Shown: positions 21,956 through 33,886 of the stretch, piece by piece
How positions within the stretch are numbered: the first letter of the stretch is position 1
Layout of the letters: each line of letters opens with the position of its first letter
From: Albugo candida
Lineage: Eukaryota; Oomycota; Peronosporomycetes; Albuginales
Assembly: GCA_040437565.1 (NCBI GenBank)
Contig: JBDOQK010000025.1
Span: 62,001 to 126,000, forward strand
Reading direction: 5' to 3'
Length of the DNA stretch: 64,000 bases
Translations under genes and position numbers: made by a program
The notes under the pieces: generated by a model
Databases searched by the model: none
What the model was told of the DNA's origin: nothing
What the model saw: only the letters and a program-made list of their open reading frames with translations

Positions 21956-22751
21956 TGTTGGCGGGTGAGCGAAGATGGTTGCGTTGCAGGAAGTTGCCAA
22001 AACTGACTATTTATTTCTAGGAAATCAAAATTCAAACAATCGATTAGACTATGTATCGAGTGCGACCAGAACCCTAAAGCATATTTTCAATTCCTTCCAA
22101 CATGTGCTCGCTAAATCGAAAAAATAAGCGGAAACATAATCGTATATTGTGAGGGAGGAGTGTTGAAATGCGATGTGATTTCGCTGAGTCTTAGACCCAG
22201 CGGGTGACATTATCCCACGCGACAAGTACTTCAGTGATAGAAAGGGGCAGACCATGTAAGACTGTGGTGAAAGAGAATCCAACCAGTGAAATGACATTAT
22301 ATCCACTTGGGTATTTTTGCCACCACTCGTTAAAGCAGCGTTTTGATGCATTTTATAGGGCGACGTATCTCTATGACGGAGTTTATACTTCTAACCGCGT
22401 AATTGCATCTCTTCAAACCACCTTGTGCGTCGAACTAGTTAATCAGCAGATCCACCATTCACCATCACACGATACAGCTAAAGTCTTTCGAGCTTTTGCA
22501 GACTCGACTCAGCTACACTTCCACTGGAAATGACTATTTGAATTGTGTTTATGACACGATAGAAATCAGAATAACTATCCTTGCTACCTGCAACACACGA
22601 GGCGGCAGCAATTTTGTAATGGGCATGCAGCGGCAGACGTCAGTTTTATGAAATGCCCTCTATGCTTATCTTCCTCTACATCCCATCGTGTCGGCGATAA
22701 GCATCCAAACACAAAACTGGTAGTAAACGTTCAACATTGCCATTAAAAATC
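21956..22751. other. LTR-like sequence, then intergenic DNA downstream of the XMAP215 gene
   Basis: The first roughly 60 bases start TGTTGG, an LTR-type edge, and resemble the inverted end of copia fossil C. From about 22050 on I see only short frames without recognisable domains, up to the XMAP215 stop codon at 22752. Confidence 0.4.
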
Positions 22752-25700
22752 TCAAAATTTGCGTACTCGATCGAGACGCTCGCGAATTCGTTGCGTCTTT
22801 AACAGTGTCGAATGGCTCGATTCTTCAAAGGTCCCGTCATGAATTGATGCGTAATCGCTTGTGTTTGACTTTGGAGATGGCAGTGATGTCCCATGGAATA
22901 GACGTCGTGATACATTCTCATGCAAAGTATCGTTTTCATCTTGCGCTATTTCCTGAGAATTGCCATTACCCATAGACTGCAAAGAGTTCACGACGGTCGT
23001 ATTCAAGCCATTTGTTACTACAGACGTCTCTTTGGATGTAAGTACTCCATTTCGAGACAGTAGCGTTAATACTGGGGACGTGGACGGTAGATCTTGTACG
23101 CATTTTTGGAAGAAAGAAGGATTGACTTTTGAAATACTGGAAGCGATAATCAGTAGCGCCTCCTGCATTTTTTCATCTGCTCCGTGTGCTGCAAACATAT
23201 GACTTTGTGGAAGTGTTGCAAAGAAGGAATGCATTTGCATCAGCACTCCAAAGAGATTAACGCCTTCGAACGGAACCAATGCAGCCGCTTGCTGTTTTGA
23301 CACATGAACGAGAATCCTTCCTATCAACTGATCCAATGAGTCCTTCTTCATGAGATGATTGTAGCTATTGTAGGCACTGAAGTCGCCGACATCATTCCGA
23401 ATAATTCTCTGCAGCAGATTGATGATAGATGGAAATACTTCGCCGGCCTTGACACGTCCCAGAACATCCAATATCAGAATGTAGAGCGCACGAATAATCA
23501 TATAATGACGCTTTTTGTCAGGTGTGTCCAGCTGTTTGTCTGGGTGTTGAATCACATTCGGACAAGCATCTTGTAAGCAAGGATGTTGTAATGTTGAGCA
23601 GCCTACTAACAGCATCCGTTCAATCGTGTAGCGCTGCAAATGATCCGCAACAACACGATTCTTCAGCACTGCTCGCAACGTTGTAACACTTAGCGATAGC
23701 ACGCGCATTTGAATGTCGAAAGGCGGAAAAGCTTCCAAATGGGATACGATCTGATCGCTTTTGCGTTCTTGGAAGCTCACACGAATGCATTCACACAATT
23801 TCTGTACAATCTCATTCACAAAAGCTGTCAGAAATTCCACTTCATACGTATCGGACGGATAGCTTGCAATTGCGTAAAGCCCTTTCATTGCGTCAATACC
23901 ATTCTGTAATTCGACTTCGTCTTCCGTCAATTTGACGTCTTTTGTAATGAGTTTGCGCATTGGACGCATCAGTAGAGCCTCTACCCCATCGTTATCCGCT
24001 TGTGTATCTTCTGTATCCTCAGGGACAGGTGCGTCGATACTGTCGGTCTCTGGCAGACAATCGGACTGAGAGGCTGTGTTACAGTCGTGGGGGTCCATCA
24101 CGACGTCATCGTCATGTGCCAAGGACGTACTACCAACTGTAAAAGACGATTCCATTTCGATAGTTTCCCCCCGAGTCGCATCTTTGCCTCCACACTGACT
24201 CAAATGTGGCTGAGATCGCGGTTCATTTGGCGGCAAGTGCTTTATCTTGGCCCGAATCAAATCCATTCCTTGTTGTGTAGATACCTGAACGAGTCGAAAG
24301 AATCGTTCCAAATTGCCGTCTGTGCGGTAAAATGCCGCAACCATTGCATTGATCGCACATTCGCGTACATCGCGTTCATGTGCTGTCACCAGTTTGGCTA
24401 TCTCCCGTATGATTTTCTTCCCAACAGACGATACTTCCCGGTCGTTTGACAAAAGATATTCGACCATATCGATGCATTCACATCGGCTCTTCATATTTTT
24501 CGTCGTGTTGATACAATCCAATAGATACGATGCGTACTTCTCACACGGGAAGACATCGGATATCTGTCGTAAAAGCTCTCGATACCGAAGGCGGAAACGA
24601 GGTTTCGCATGGCCACTCTCTTGTAACACGAATGGTAAGAGAATTCCAGCTTCAGCTTCTCCCAATACGTATTTTCGCTTTTGTAAGAGTGTGAATAGCG
24701 ACACAAGTAGTTCCAATACTTTGGCCAGCGCTTGTACATTGTTGTCAACGATCCGTAATGTGATCCATTTGAACATGAGATCCAGCACGGAAATGATTTC
24801 GTCAGGCTGTTGCATCAAACACGTGAGGAGATTGGATATGCCCGCCATCATTCCTTTCTCAAGAGATTCAGCAAACAATTGATCTGCCAGTTCACGAGAG
24901 CAATAAGGTCGCCAATCCGACTCGATTTCTGATTTTCGAGTGTTCATTTCTGACTGCGATGTTGAGTCAAAGATCCATCGACTGTATTGGGCTTTAGCTA
25001 ATCTTGCTGCTTTTTGAATCTCGCTACATCGAGAAAGCGAGACTCCTTCGTTGATCGATTCTCGACCTCCTTGTGCTTTCTCTGACTCCTCTGTCGAGTC
25101 TTTGGGAGTGCTAACTCGTACCTCTACCGATCGACGAAGTGATCGACCAGCTCGAAGAGCACCTAACCGACCGCCATGTTGTCGAATGCCACGTAAGGAC
25201 TTGATTCCAGACGACATAGTGGCTTCATTTTCATGCTGAAAGCTGTCATCATTGTTACTGCTGGTAGATAGTGCTTGCATCGTAATGTCTTCTTCTTGTT
25301 CCTGATTTATTGCATTGGCTCGTGCTTCCGTAACCGATTCCATGAGCTTGAGAATTAGTGGTTGTAAGGTACGCATCTTCGCCGGTTTGATATCGCGACA
25401 TNNNNNNNNNNNNNNNNNNNNNNNNNNNNNNNNNNNNNNNNNNNNNNNNNNNNNNNNNNNNNNNNNNNNNNNNNNNNNNNNNNNNNNNNNNNNNNNNNNN
25501 NATGCCACGTAAGGACTTGATTCCAGACGACATAGTGGCTTCATTTTCATGCTGAAAGCTGTCATCATTGTTACTGCTGGTAGATAGTGCTTGCATCGTA
25601 ATGTCTTCTTCTTGTTCCTGATTTATTGCATTGGCTCGTGCTTCCGTAACCGATTCCATGAGCTTGAGAATTAGTGGTTGTAAGGTACGCATCTTCGCCG

Positions 25701-28700
25701 GTTTGATATCGCGACATCCGACTGACAAAACAGTTTGTACTCCAACCGATCGAAGTACTTCAAGAAGCAATTGCTGAGCTTTTTCACGCGTTTCTGGAGA
25801 TCGATCGAGTAAGCATTGAACTGTTGGAACTATCAGTACGGTCAGATCCATTGGTCGTTGCGTTTGCTGTTCCGAGCAGCTTTTCAAATTCTCGGCCGCC
25901 CAATTGAGAACATCGGCACGTCCAACCGGATTCAATAGTTGCTCCGACAGCGGAAGTAGGAGACTTTCCATACATCCGATCGATGTGATCGATTGATGTT
26001 TGACCCAACGCTGGAGAGTATCGAGCGATGCGGTCTGCAGGTTCTTCTTATTATCAGAGCATCCATTTAAAAGTGTCGGCCCTAAAAGCTTGGAGAATTT
26101 CGCTATTTCAGGTCCGATACTGGTGGCAAGTATTCCGATAACTTGAGCGGCTTTCACCTTCAAATTGGCATTGGAATCGCTCAGTCGAGGTTTCAGTGCT
26201 CGTATCAATTCCCCCACACTTTTCGTGAATTCAATCGCACAGCCCGTTTGCTCGCAAATACTTTGCACCGATTCCATTGCCACAAGTCTTTTTTTCCATG
26301 CTGCTTTATCATCTTCACACTTGAGATCACTCAACAGCTCTTTTGTTATCAGGTTGCTGATATCTTGACGACCAAATACGTCCATCACACTCGTTTCTGT
26401 GTTTTTCTTGCGGTTGGAAGAGCGTCGGACATTTCCACTCTCATCAGGCGTCTCCTTACATGAGCCACGAGCACTTCGAACGACGCTGTCCATGGCTGCA
26501 GACGCATCATATCCGGTTTTCTCAAATTCTTTCTCGGCCAAAGTCGCCAATGCCGGCTTCCAAGTGTCTAATTGAAGTATCGGTAGAATTGCTGGGCCTA
26601 CCTGCCTGTACATTGTCCCTAATAAAGCGATCGAAGCACTTCGACATTTCGCGTTCGACGATTCCAGGCCTTGTGTGCCCTTGATGTACTCAACCAAAGC
26701 TCGAGGACCACAATGTGCCATTCCAAAATCTTTGATGAGCGTCGATATGACTTCAACAACTTCAATATGCACCAGCGGCGATTTTGTCAAAGTTATATGC
26801 GCAAGAATGCAACTGACGACATATTCTGGATGTGTGGCTTCACTGAATGCGACAATCATTCGTCGGACTGTGTCGGATACTTTACGATCACTGAGTTTAT
26901 CGACTGAAGGCGGAAGTAGCATTGACACGATACTTTTGGGGAAACGAGACGAATGAGATGCCAAACTGCCAATCGCTTGGAATGTGCTTTTTAATACATT
27001 GATATTGCTGTCTTTAAAGTCTTTGGTGTGTGCTGAGAGATAACAGACAAAACCTTCCAATACGCGAAAGCTCAGGTTCTGTGTCGCTGCAAATGCTTCG
27101 AGTAATTCGATCGCATGTTTGCGTTCGGTCCATTTGGTACTCGCGATTTCTGCTTGGATTGTTGGCCAGTCCGCGCCGATAACTTCAGAAAGTATGTCTT
27201 CCGATTCTTCCGCGGTCATCGAAGCCTTTCCGCTTGACTCCGTGACACTTCCACTGCTTGGTGCGTTTGGAACAAGATGAGTAGCACTCGTATTGCTTGC
27301 TGGTGCTTTCTTTCCTCCCAGGGTAGATCTTCTCCTCGTAGTGCTTCCTGTGCTTTTCGACTCTTTATCCAGTACCGATTTCATATTCGTATCGCAATCT
27401 GCCACAGACGTGCTTGCATTTCCACAGCGTAAATAATGTAAAAATGGGATGGTCATTCGCCTTTAATGTGGCCTTGATACAAACCAAACACTAGGTAGCT
27501 AACAAGATTTGATCAGAGTCCAGGCATCACTTCTCCTGCAATGTGAATGTAGATGCGCATAATAAATTTTACTAATATGTGAGGGTTACTCAATCCATTG
27601 AAAACGTCAATGTGTTTTACCATGGGAGGATGTTTGACTCGATTATCTTCATAAGACGTCCGATTCCACATAAGAAGACATATGAATTCAATTGTTTATT
27701 GTCGGACTAATCTAGGCAAGCTGGCTTAGAGAGTTTCGCCTCCATCCCGTGGAGTTGGTTAATCTGCCATCATCGTTCTTCCTTTAACCGCTCGTATTCC
27801 TATCCTCCAGCGGTTTTACCGCCACGCATGCTGCATTCATCACAATGAATATTTGTAAGCCTTCACATATTTGGCTTCTGTACTGATAACTCCCATCGCC
27901 GAAGATTTGAAAGGTGCAAACACAAAAGGCTCGATTGAATAGTCTGCGAGCGACGAAGCATCTCCGCAATGAGATGTTCCCGAGTTCATTTTCAGTACTT
28001 TTTATGTGTGGAAAAGATTGTTAGACAATTCTGTTAGTGTATGAAAGAAAGTCATCATCGATTGCATACATTTCCGACTCTCCCGCTTGCACGCTTCTGT
28101 TCTCAAGTAGCNNNNNNNNNNNNNNNNNNNNNNNNNNNNNNNNNNNNNNNNNNNNNNNNNNNNNNNNNNNNNNNNNNNNNNNNNNNNNNNNNNNNNNNNN
28201 NNNNNNNNNNNCTTGGTGCGTTTGGAACAAGATGAGTAGCACTCGTATTGCTTGCTGGTGCTTTCTTTCCTCCCAGGGTAGATCTTCTCCTCGTAGTGCT
28301 TCCTGTGCTTTTCGGCTCTTTATCCGGTACCGATTTCATATTCGTATCGCAATCTGCCACAGACGTGCTTGCATTTCCACTTGCAGCTAAACCCGCTTCG
28401 ATAGCTTTATAAGCTCGTATGTTTGATTTGGAGATAGCAGCGAGTTGTTGCTGTAAAGCTGATGAGCCGTTGGTCACATTGTAGAGCCTAACAATAGCTT
28501 CCACCGCTGCTTTTCGGACAGTTGGATCAACGTCCTCAGATGTCTGACAGAGCATCTGCCCACATGTCGTGAATATCGCGTTTTGTTGCTCAGTCTCAAG
28601 ATTAGTGACATAAGCGGTCATGACGCAATTCTCGGCACCGTCTTGATCCTCTGTAGAAATCAAACTTCTCTCTATAAACCGCAGGGTCTGGACTCTTGCT

Positions 28701-30376
28701 TGAGGCGCCTTATTTTTCATCGGATCTACCCAAGTGCGTAGGTCCTCCATCTGCTGATCCAATGGTATGACGTGTTTTTGTATGATGTCCAGTGCTAAAT
28801 TGGTCGCCTGAAGAATAATTGTCTTCTTATCCGACAATTTACTCATCAGAATTGGCACAAATGCGCGGGCGTAGTGAGTAAATTGTCTTCTAAGACCATC
28901 CGCGAGGGCACCAACGACTTCGAATGACGTAGCAACAATATTCACATTAGAATCTTGGCTCAAAAGCTTGAGTGTCGCCACAAGATCGCCATAATCACCA
29001 TTAGCGAGCTTCGGCACCGGTCCAATTACTTCGAGAACGATTTTAAGAGCTGCTACTTTATCCTTCCATTTTGTGGACCCGATCTTCGCTTTGTATTCTG
29101 TCTTTGCCAGCTTTTCCGTCAGATTAACGGCATCTACAAAGTCACGTGGATCCATAGCCGAAGTTTCGGGTAAGACGCTCTTCGACTTGATTGTATTTCG
29201 TCGACTGGTATTACTACTTTTCCCGATTTCGCCTTTTGGAGCCATTCCTTTCACGTGCTTGGCTGGCTGAGCGCTACCCGGAACAACATCTTTAGTAAGA
29301 GCTTCGTACTCTGTTTGCTGCGCATGCCGAAGGTTGGACACGATATCTTGAATCACGACTGGTCCAGTCCAGCGATGAATCTCTACCAGGAGTTTGAGAG
29401 CAAGAGGACGCACATTGTTCACTGTCGATTCACAAAGATTTGGTAATGCGCTCTTTAGTGCTGGAATTGAGATAATACGGGGTCCAAATAGCTGTAAAGC
29501 TTGCAGTAGACTCGATACGCATGCAGGAGGTACTTTTGGCTTTTTATGCTTTGTTCCTTCGATGAGAGCTTGCACGGTTTCTTCTGTAGCTCCATTTTCG
29601 ATAAGTTTTGGAATCAAAGACTCACACAACGTGATCGTTGTTGGTCGACCTGAGAAGCCTTTGTCGATAACTCCCTTCATTAAGCTTGGTACAATCGAAT
29701 TCTGCAAAGAATTTGTGTTCTCAACATAGCTCGTGACAGCTTGAAGCCCCGCGTCCAAAGCGCTCGCATTTGAATCCTGACAGAGTTTCTCGAGATGACA
29801 TAAAAGAGAGCTCGTGGCAGAATCATTGAATGGTTTTGTTTTCCAAATAAGATTTATCTTCTCATACGCTTCTTTGCGCACTTTCCAGTTTTTATCACTC
29901 ACTTTTGCGACAATTTGAGAAATAGTTCCCTCATCAATTTTGTCTGCTGGAGGGTCTGTGAGGTTGGAGGGAGCGGGTGGTGTATTTTGACTCATATTGA
30001 TATCGCTTTCCAGTGCACGCGCTGGTTCTGATTTTTCGGACACTGTGGATGTTGTATTGCGATTTTGCCGCATATTGGACCCTTTCTTTTCTTTGTCGGC
30101 TATTTCCATAGCGACGTCTTCTTTTCTATTGGTTCCCATTTGAGCTCTGTTTATGGGTATAAATGGGCTATTCTGCACTTTTCCCGTGATTTTAGAGTGC
30201 GGTGATGCTGTAATTTGTGTGCTTGATACCGCATCGATTTGCATGTTTTCCTCTTCGTTGACGTACTGCACGGTGGAACTTATGGATTTGGATATGCTTT
30301 GAAGCATCTCAATATCCTCTCCCATGCAAAGTTTGCATTTACAACTCATATTTCGAAGACATTTGTCGTCGCTCAT
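22752..30376 (-). CDS. CKAP5: XMAP215/ch-TOG-family microtubule polymerase, five TOG regions
   Basis: The protein catalyses tubulin addition at microtubule plus ends and acts at spindle poles. ATG is at 30376 and the stop at 22752. The gene is split by gaps 25402-25501 (overlap 25186-25401 = 25502-25717) and 28112-28211 (overlap 27257-27425 with 28212-28380, two mismatches). Counting overlaps once and skipping 27426-28111, which is not coding, gives 6354 nt and 2117 residues in one frame, close to human ch-TOG (2032). HEAT-repeat TOG regions start with the usual Trp helix: DKNWKVRKEAYEKI (TOG1, about residue 165), GSTKWKDKVAALKIV (TOG2, about 430), STKWTERKHAIELL (TOG3), KAAWKKRLVAMESV (TOG4), and a further helical array around ADQLFAESLEKGM. 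Basic Ser/Thr linkers lie between them. The C-terminus ends RIRERLDRVRKF. No introns are needed. Confidence 0.88.
27426..28111. other. Non-XMAP215 sequence wedged inside the XMAP215 gene at a contig end
   Basis: The left contig follows XMAP215 coding sequence up to 27425 and then changes abruptly to unrelated DNA with no long frame. The right contig continues the gene without interruption from 28381. The junction is therefore a chimeric contig end, a rearranged haplotype, or a second truncated copy of the gene. Confidence 0.6.
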
Positions 30377-30610
30377 AATTATCGATTTGGTGGCTCGTTA
30401 TTTGTCCTTTTCCTTTTGTAATGATTCAATGCAATATTATGGCCAATGACTACCGTATTGTGGTTCTTATCAGCCAATCATGGACATCAACTTTGTGGAA
30501 TCATCAACGAGAAATACCTACTTCATGTAGCTACACTACTTTGCTAGGAATCATTATTAGAGTGGGTACACTGCTATCGGAAATAAATCACTGGCGATAC
30601 GTCTTTCAAT
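30377..30610. promoter_or_regulatory. Bidirectional intergenic region between XMAP215 (minus) and TRAP1 (plus)
   Basis: The two start codons are 234 bp apart and diverge, so both promoters must lie here or overlap. I see no canonical TATA box or other motif I can defend. Confidence 0.6.
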
Positions 30611-33039
30611 ATGTTACGGCAAAGCATCAAACGATTTCTATCTTCTAATGGACGATGCACAAAACATCCATTGACTTTAGCATTCGAGAACCAAACTCGA
30701 AGGTCCCTTCATACCTTCTGCCCATTCCCAAAATCATCACTTGCCTGGAAGAGAAATAATGAAAGCGTTTGTCATGTCAACCAGATTCAATCACAATGCT
30801 TTACCAATGCCAGCAACTTACAAGGTTAACGTTGCAATAATTTCTCAATGCAATTGGTCTCTCACTTTCTTATGCAGTTGATCGTCACGAATTCCAAGCT
30901 GAAACTCGACAGCTTTTAGATATTGTGACCCACTCTATTTACACCGATAAAGAAGTATTTGTGCGAGAATTAATTTCCAATGCATCGGATGCGCTTGAAA
31001 AGCTTCGGCATTTGCAAGCTACAGGAGAAAACATTCTCAATCCCGAAATCGAGCCAAAAATCATCATCAATACCGACGAGAATGAGAATACAATAAGTAT
31101 TTGGGACACAGGAGTGGGGATGAAAAAGACAGAATTAATTGACAATCTGGGAACCATTGCTCGATCTGGTTCTAAAGCCTTCCTGGATCAGATCAAAAGT
31201 GCGGTAAGCTACTAAACACACCATTCCGCGTCTGGAGATACTCATTATGTCATGAAAAAGTCTTCAGGGGACTCCAGTGCAGCCGCAAGTGGTATCATTG
31301 GAAAGTTTGGTGTGGGCTTTTACTCTGGCTTCATGGTAGCAGATAAAATCCAGGTGATTTCGCGATCCGCATTGGATGGCGACTGTAATGTTTGGCAGTC
31401 TGACGGAAGTGGTTCCTTCCAAATTCGTCCATGTGGAGATGATGAAATAATCCAACGCGGCTGTAAAATTATCATCAACTTGAAAGACACATGCAAAGAA
31501 TTTGCCAAATCGAATCGCATTGAAAGAATCATTCGCCAGTATTCGAATTTCGTGTCATTCCCAATATCTCTGAATGATAAAACTGTCAATATAATCCAAG
31601 CGCTATGGACCAAAAGCGAGAGTGAAGTGACCGACAAAGAGTACTCTGAATTTTACAAATTTGTTGCAAACGCTTTCGATGAACCTATGTATCGACTCAA
31701 TTTCCGAACGGATGCTCCAATCGAACTGAAAGCATTGCTCTTTGTTGGTGCAACACACACGGAAAAATTTGGAAATGCGTACATGCACCCTGGTGTCAGC
31801 GTGTATTCCCGCAAAGTCTTGATTGAACGCAACTCCAAAGGTATTCTTCCAGAATGGCTTCGGTTTATGCGTGGTGTTGTCGACAGTGAGGATCTTCCGT
31901 TGAGCTTATCCCGAGAGACGATGCAAGATAGCCGTATGGTGCAGAAAATCAGAGACGTTCTTGTCCGTCGTATCATTCGTTTCTTTCAGCAACAGGTACG
32001 TCAAATGTTTGTTGTTACACCATCATTCGGCTTAAGTTTCCTCATACAGGCTATCAAGGAGCCTGAAAAGTACACCGAATTCTACAAAGAGTTCAATGCG
32101 TTCATTAAAGAAGGTGTATGCACGGATTTCAAGCATAAAACGGATTTGGCCAAATTACTGCGTTACGAATCGAGCCATTTGGAAGGCGGTGCATTGTGCT
32201 CTCTTGATGAGTATGTCTCGCGTAGTCCACCGGATCAAGAGGAAATATATTACCTTTGCTCGCCATCTCGCGCACTCGCTGAAGCTTCACCTTACTATGA
32301 GATGTTCAAGTACGTCTATTGATCTTGATGCTGTATGCTCGTGGAGTCTGATCTCTTTGTCAATAGGAAAGCGAATAAAGAAGTTCTTTTTGTGACTCAA
32401 TCCATCGACGATTTTGTGATGACAAACCTGACCGAATTCAATGGACGGAAGATCATTGCAGCAGAAAAAGCAAAATTAGATCTGGAGGTGTCTGAAGACG
32501 ATGAGAGCATTCCAAAGTTGTCAGATGAAGAGCAAAAGGAGTTTTTTGACTGGCTTGGTGACATTTTGAAGCAAAGTGTGAAAGAAGTCAATGTACGACA
32601 TTTTCCTATTCTCTTCGAAACGACTCAGCACTGAATTCTTCATCCGTATAGGCCACATCACGTCTGACTGATTCACCTGCAGTCATTTCTGACCACGATT
32701 CCAGTGCATTACGAAAGTACGTAGCTTCTCTTATCGGTTGATGCTTTACCTCATTTCCTGCTTGAATGTAGGATGATGAATATGGTCAATCACGAAACGG
32801 GACAGTCGATGCCACCCATGTCCAAGCACAAATTTGAGATCAATCCTCGCCATCCAATTATACTCAATCTGAATCGTTTACGTCAATTCAATCCACCATT
32901 AGCGGAAAAAGTAGCACGTCAAGTGTACGACAATGCAGCCGTTGCTGCTGGTCTAGTGGATGATGGGCGTAGTCTACTGACAAACATGAATGGGCTCCTC
33001 AATGATCTGCTGCATCAATGTCTGGCTGACAAAAAGTAG
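30611..33039 (+). CDS. TRAP1: TRAP1, mitochondrial HSP90 chaperone
   Basis: An ATP-dependent chaperone of the mitochondrial matrix. Seven exons join in frame: 30611-30824, 30878-31203, 31261-31995, 32050-32309, 32367-32592, 32652-32716 and 32772-33039. They total 2094 nt and encode 697 residues, the usual TRAP1 length. Introns are 53-59 nt with GT-AG ends, several starting GTACG. The N-terminus is basic and Ser-rich without acidic residues ([15 protein letters not shown]), as in a mitochondrial presequence. The GHKL ATPase motifs are present: [35 protein letters not shown] and [19 protein letters not shown]. The middle domain has the catalytic-loop region [18 protein letters not shown]. The C-terminal dimer domain ends [16 protein letters not shown], a TRAP1 hallmark, and lacks the cytosolic MEEVD tail. 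Confidence 0.95.
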
Positions 33040-33105
33040 CCTCTAAACTTCCCTTTATTAATATCTGATTATACATGTGGTATCAGAAATAGAAATTGTG
33101 AGAGG

Positions 33106-33585
33106 TCATTGTGGCGCGTTTCGTTGTAGGATCTGCTTTTGATGCTTTAATAAATAACAGACAGCGGCGCGTGACACCCCGAATTCTTTCGCTAAATGCG
33201 CTTGTTTCTCTCCGGCTGAAACGCGCCGTACAATTTCACAGCGATCTCGTTGCCGTAGATACTTTCTCCGATCTTGTTTTTTCATCAGTACCGACTGATG
33301 CCCCGCTTCATTCCACTTGTATCGGTACAGACAATGCGAATATATCGATCGAAAGGTTTTCTCAATTGGTTCCCACGAGAACAAAATTTCTTCCGAATCA
33401 CCTTTCCCGCTGCTTGGATGTGGTTTTTCCCAAACTAAGATATGACTTGAAAGTGATTCGTGATCAAGCGGCGCAATTTTCGGCTTTTTGATTGAATCTT
33501 TGCGAACCTCATTCCGATCAAATGCGTGTTGACGAGCGTGATCCAGGAAGTACTGAAATTTTGGTAATGGAGAGATCATTATCAT
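33106..33585 (-). CDS. HTH (Psq/CENP-B-like) DNA-binding protein, uncharacterised
   Basis: The C-terminal third contains a helix-turn-helix, RDRCEIVRRVSAGEKQAHLAKEFGVSRAAVCYLLKHQ, split here as RDRCEIVRRVSAGEKQ and AHLAKEFGVSRAAVCYLL. It matches the pattern of Psq/CENP-B N-terminal HTH domains used by transposase-derived and regulatory proteins. The N-terminal part is basic and unrecognised. The first in-frame ATG is at 33585, giving 159 residues; the open frame extends upstream without ATG, and an overlapping frame from an ATG near 33619 could represent an alternative first exon. It is convergent with TRAP1, 66 bp from its stop. DNA binding is inferred from the HTH only. Confidence 0.6.
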   Translation of the reverse strand: MIMISPLPKFQYFLDHARQHAFDRNEVRKDSIKKPKIAPLDHESLSSHILVWEKPHPSSGKGDSEEILFSWEPIEKTFRSIYSHCLYRYKWNEAGHQSVLMKKQDRRKYLRQRDRCEIVRRVSAGEKQAHLAKEFGVSRAAVCYLLKHQKQILQRNAPQ

Positions 33586-33886
33586 GACAGTCGAACCAAT
33601 CAATAATTTTGTGACTCATGTGGAAAAGATCGGTTAGGTGTTGGACACAGTCATTGGGAGATGGTCCGGTCGCAAAGACACGACATGGCTTGGCTCACAG
33701 AAGCGCTCTATTGACGGTTTCTTTTTACAAAATTATAACATTTATGCTCTTCAATGATCAATTCTATATACATGCTTACTCTTGTAATATCAATATGTAG
33801 ATTGATCCGAACGTTAGTCAAGAATGACGTACATTTGTTTTTAACGGGATCGTTCGAGTTAAAGCGCAAAAATAACGCATCGAGAA

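Noticed and set aside
27784-27969. Small minus-strand ORF in the non-XMAP215 contig end
   Set aside because: 61 codons without recognisable features, in a probable misassembly.
31264-31976. Minus-strand ORFs of about 60-107 codons within TRAP1
   Set aside because: Shadows of the conserved plus-strand HSP90 coding sequence.
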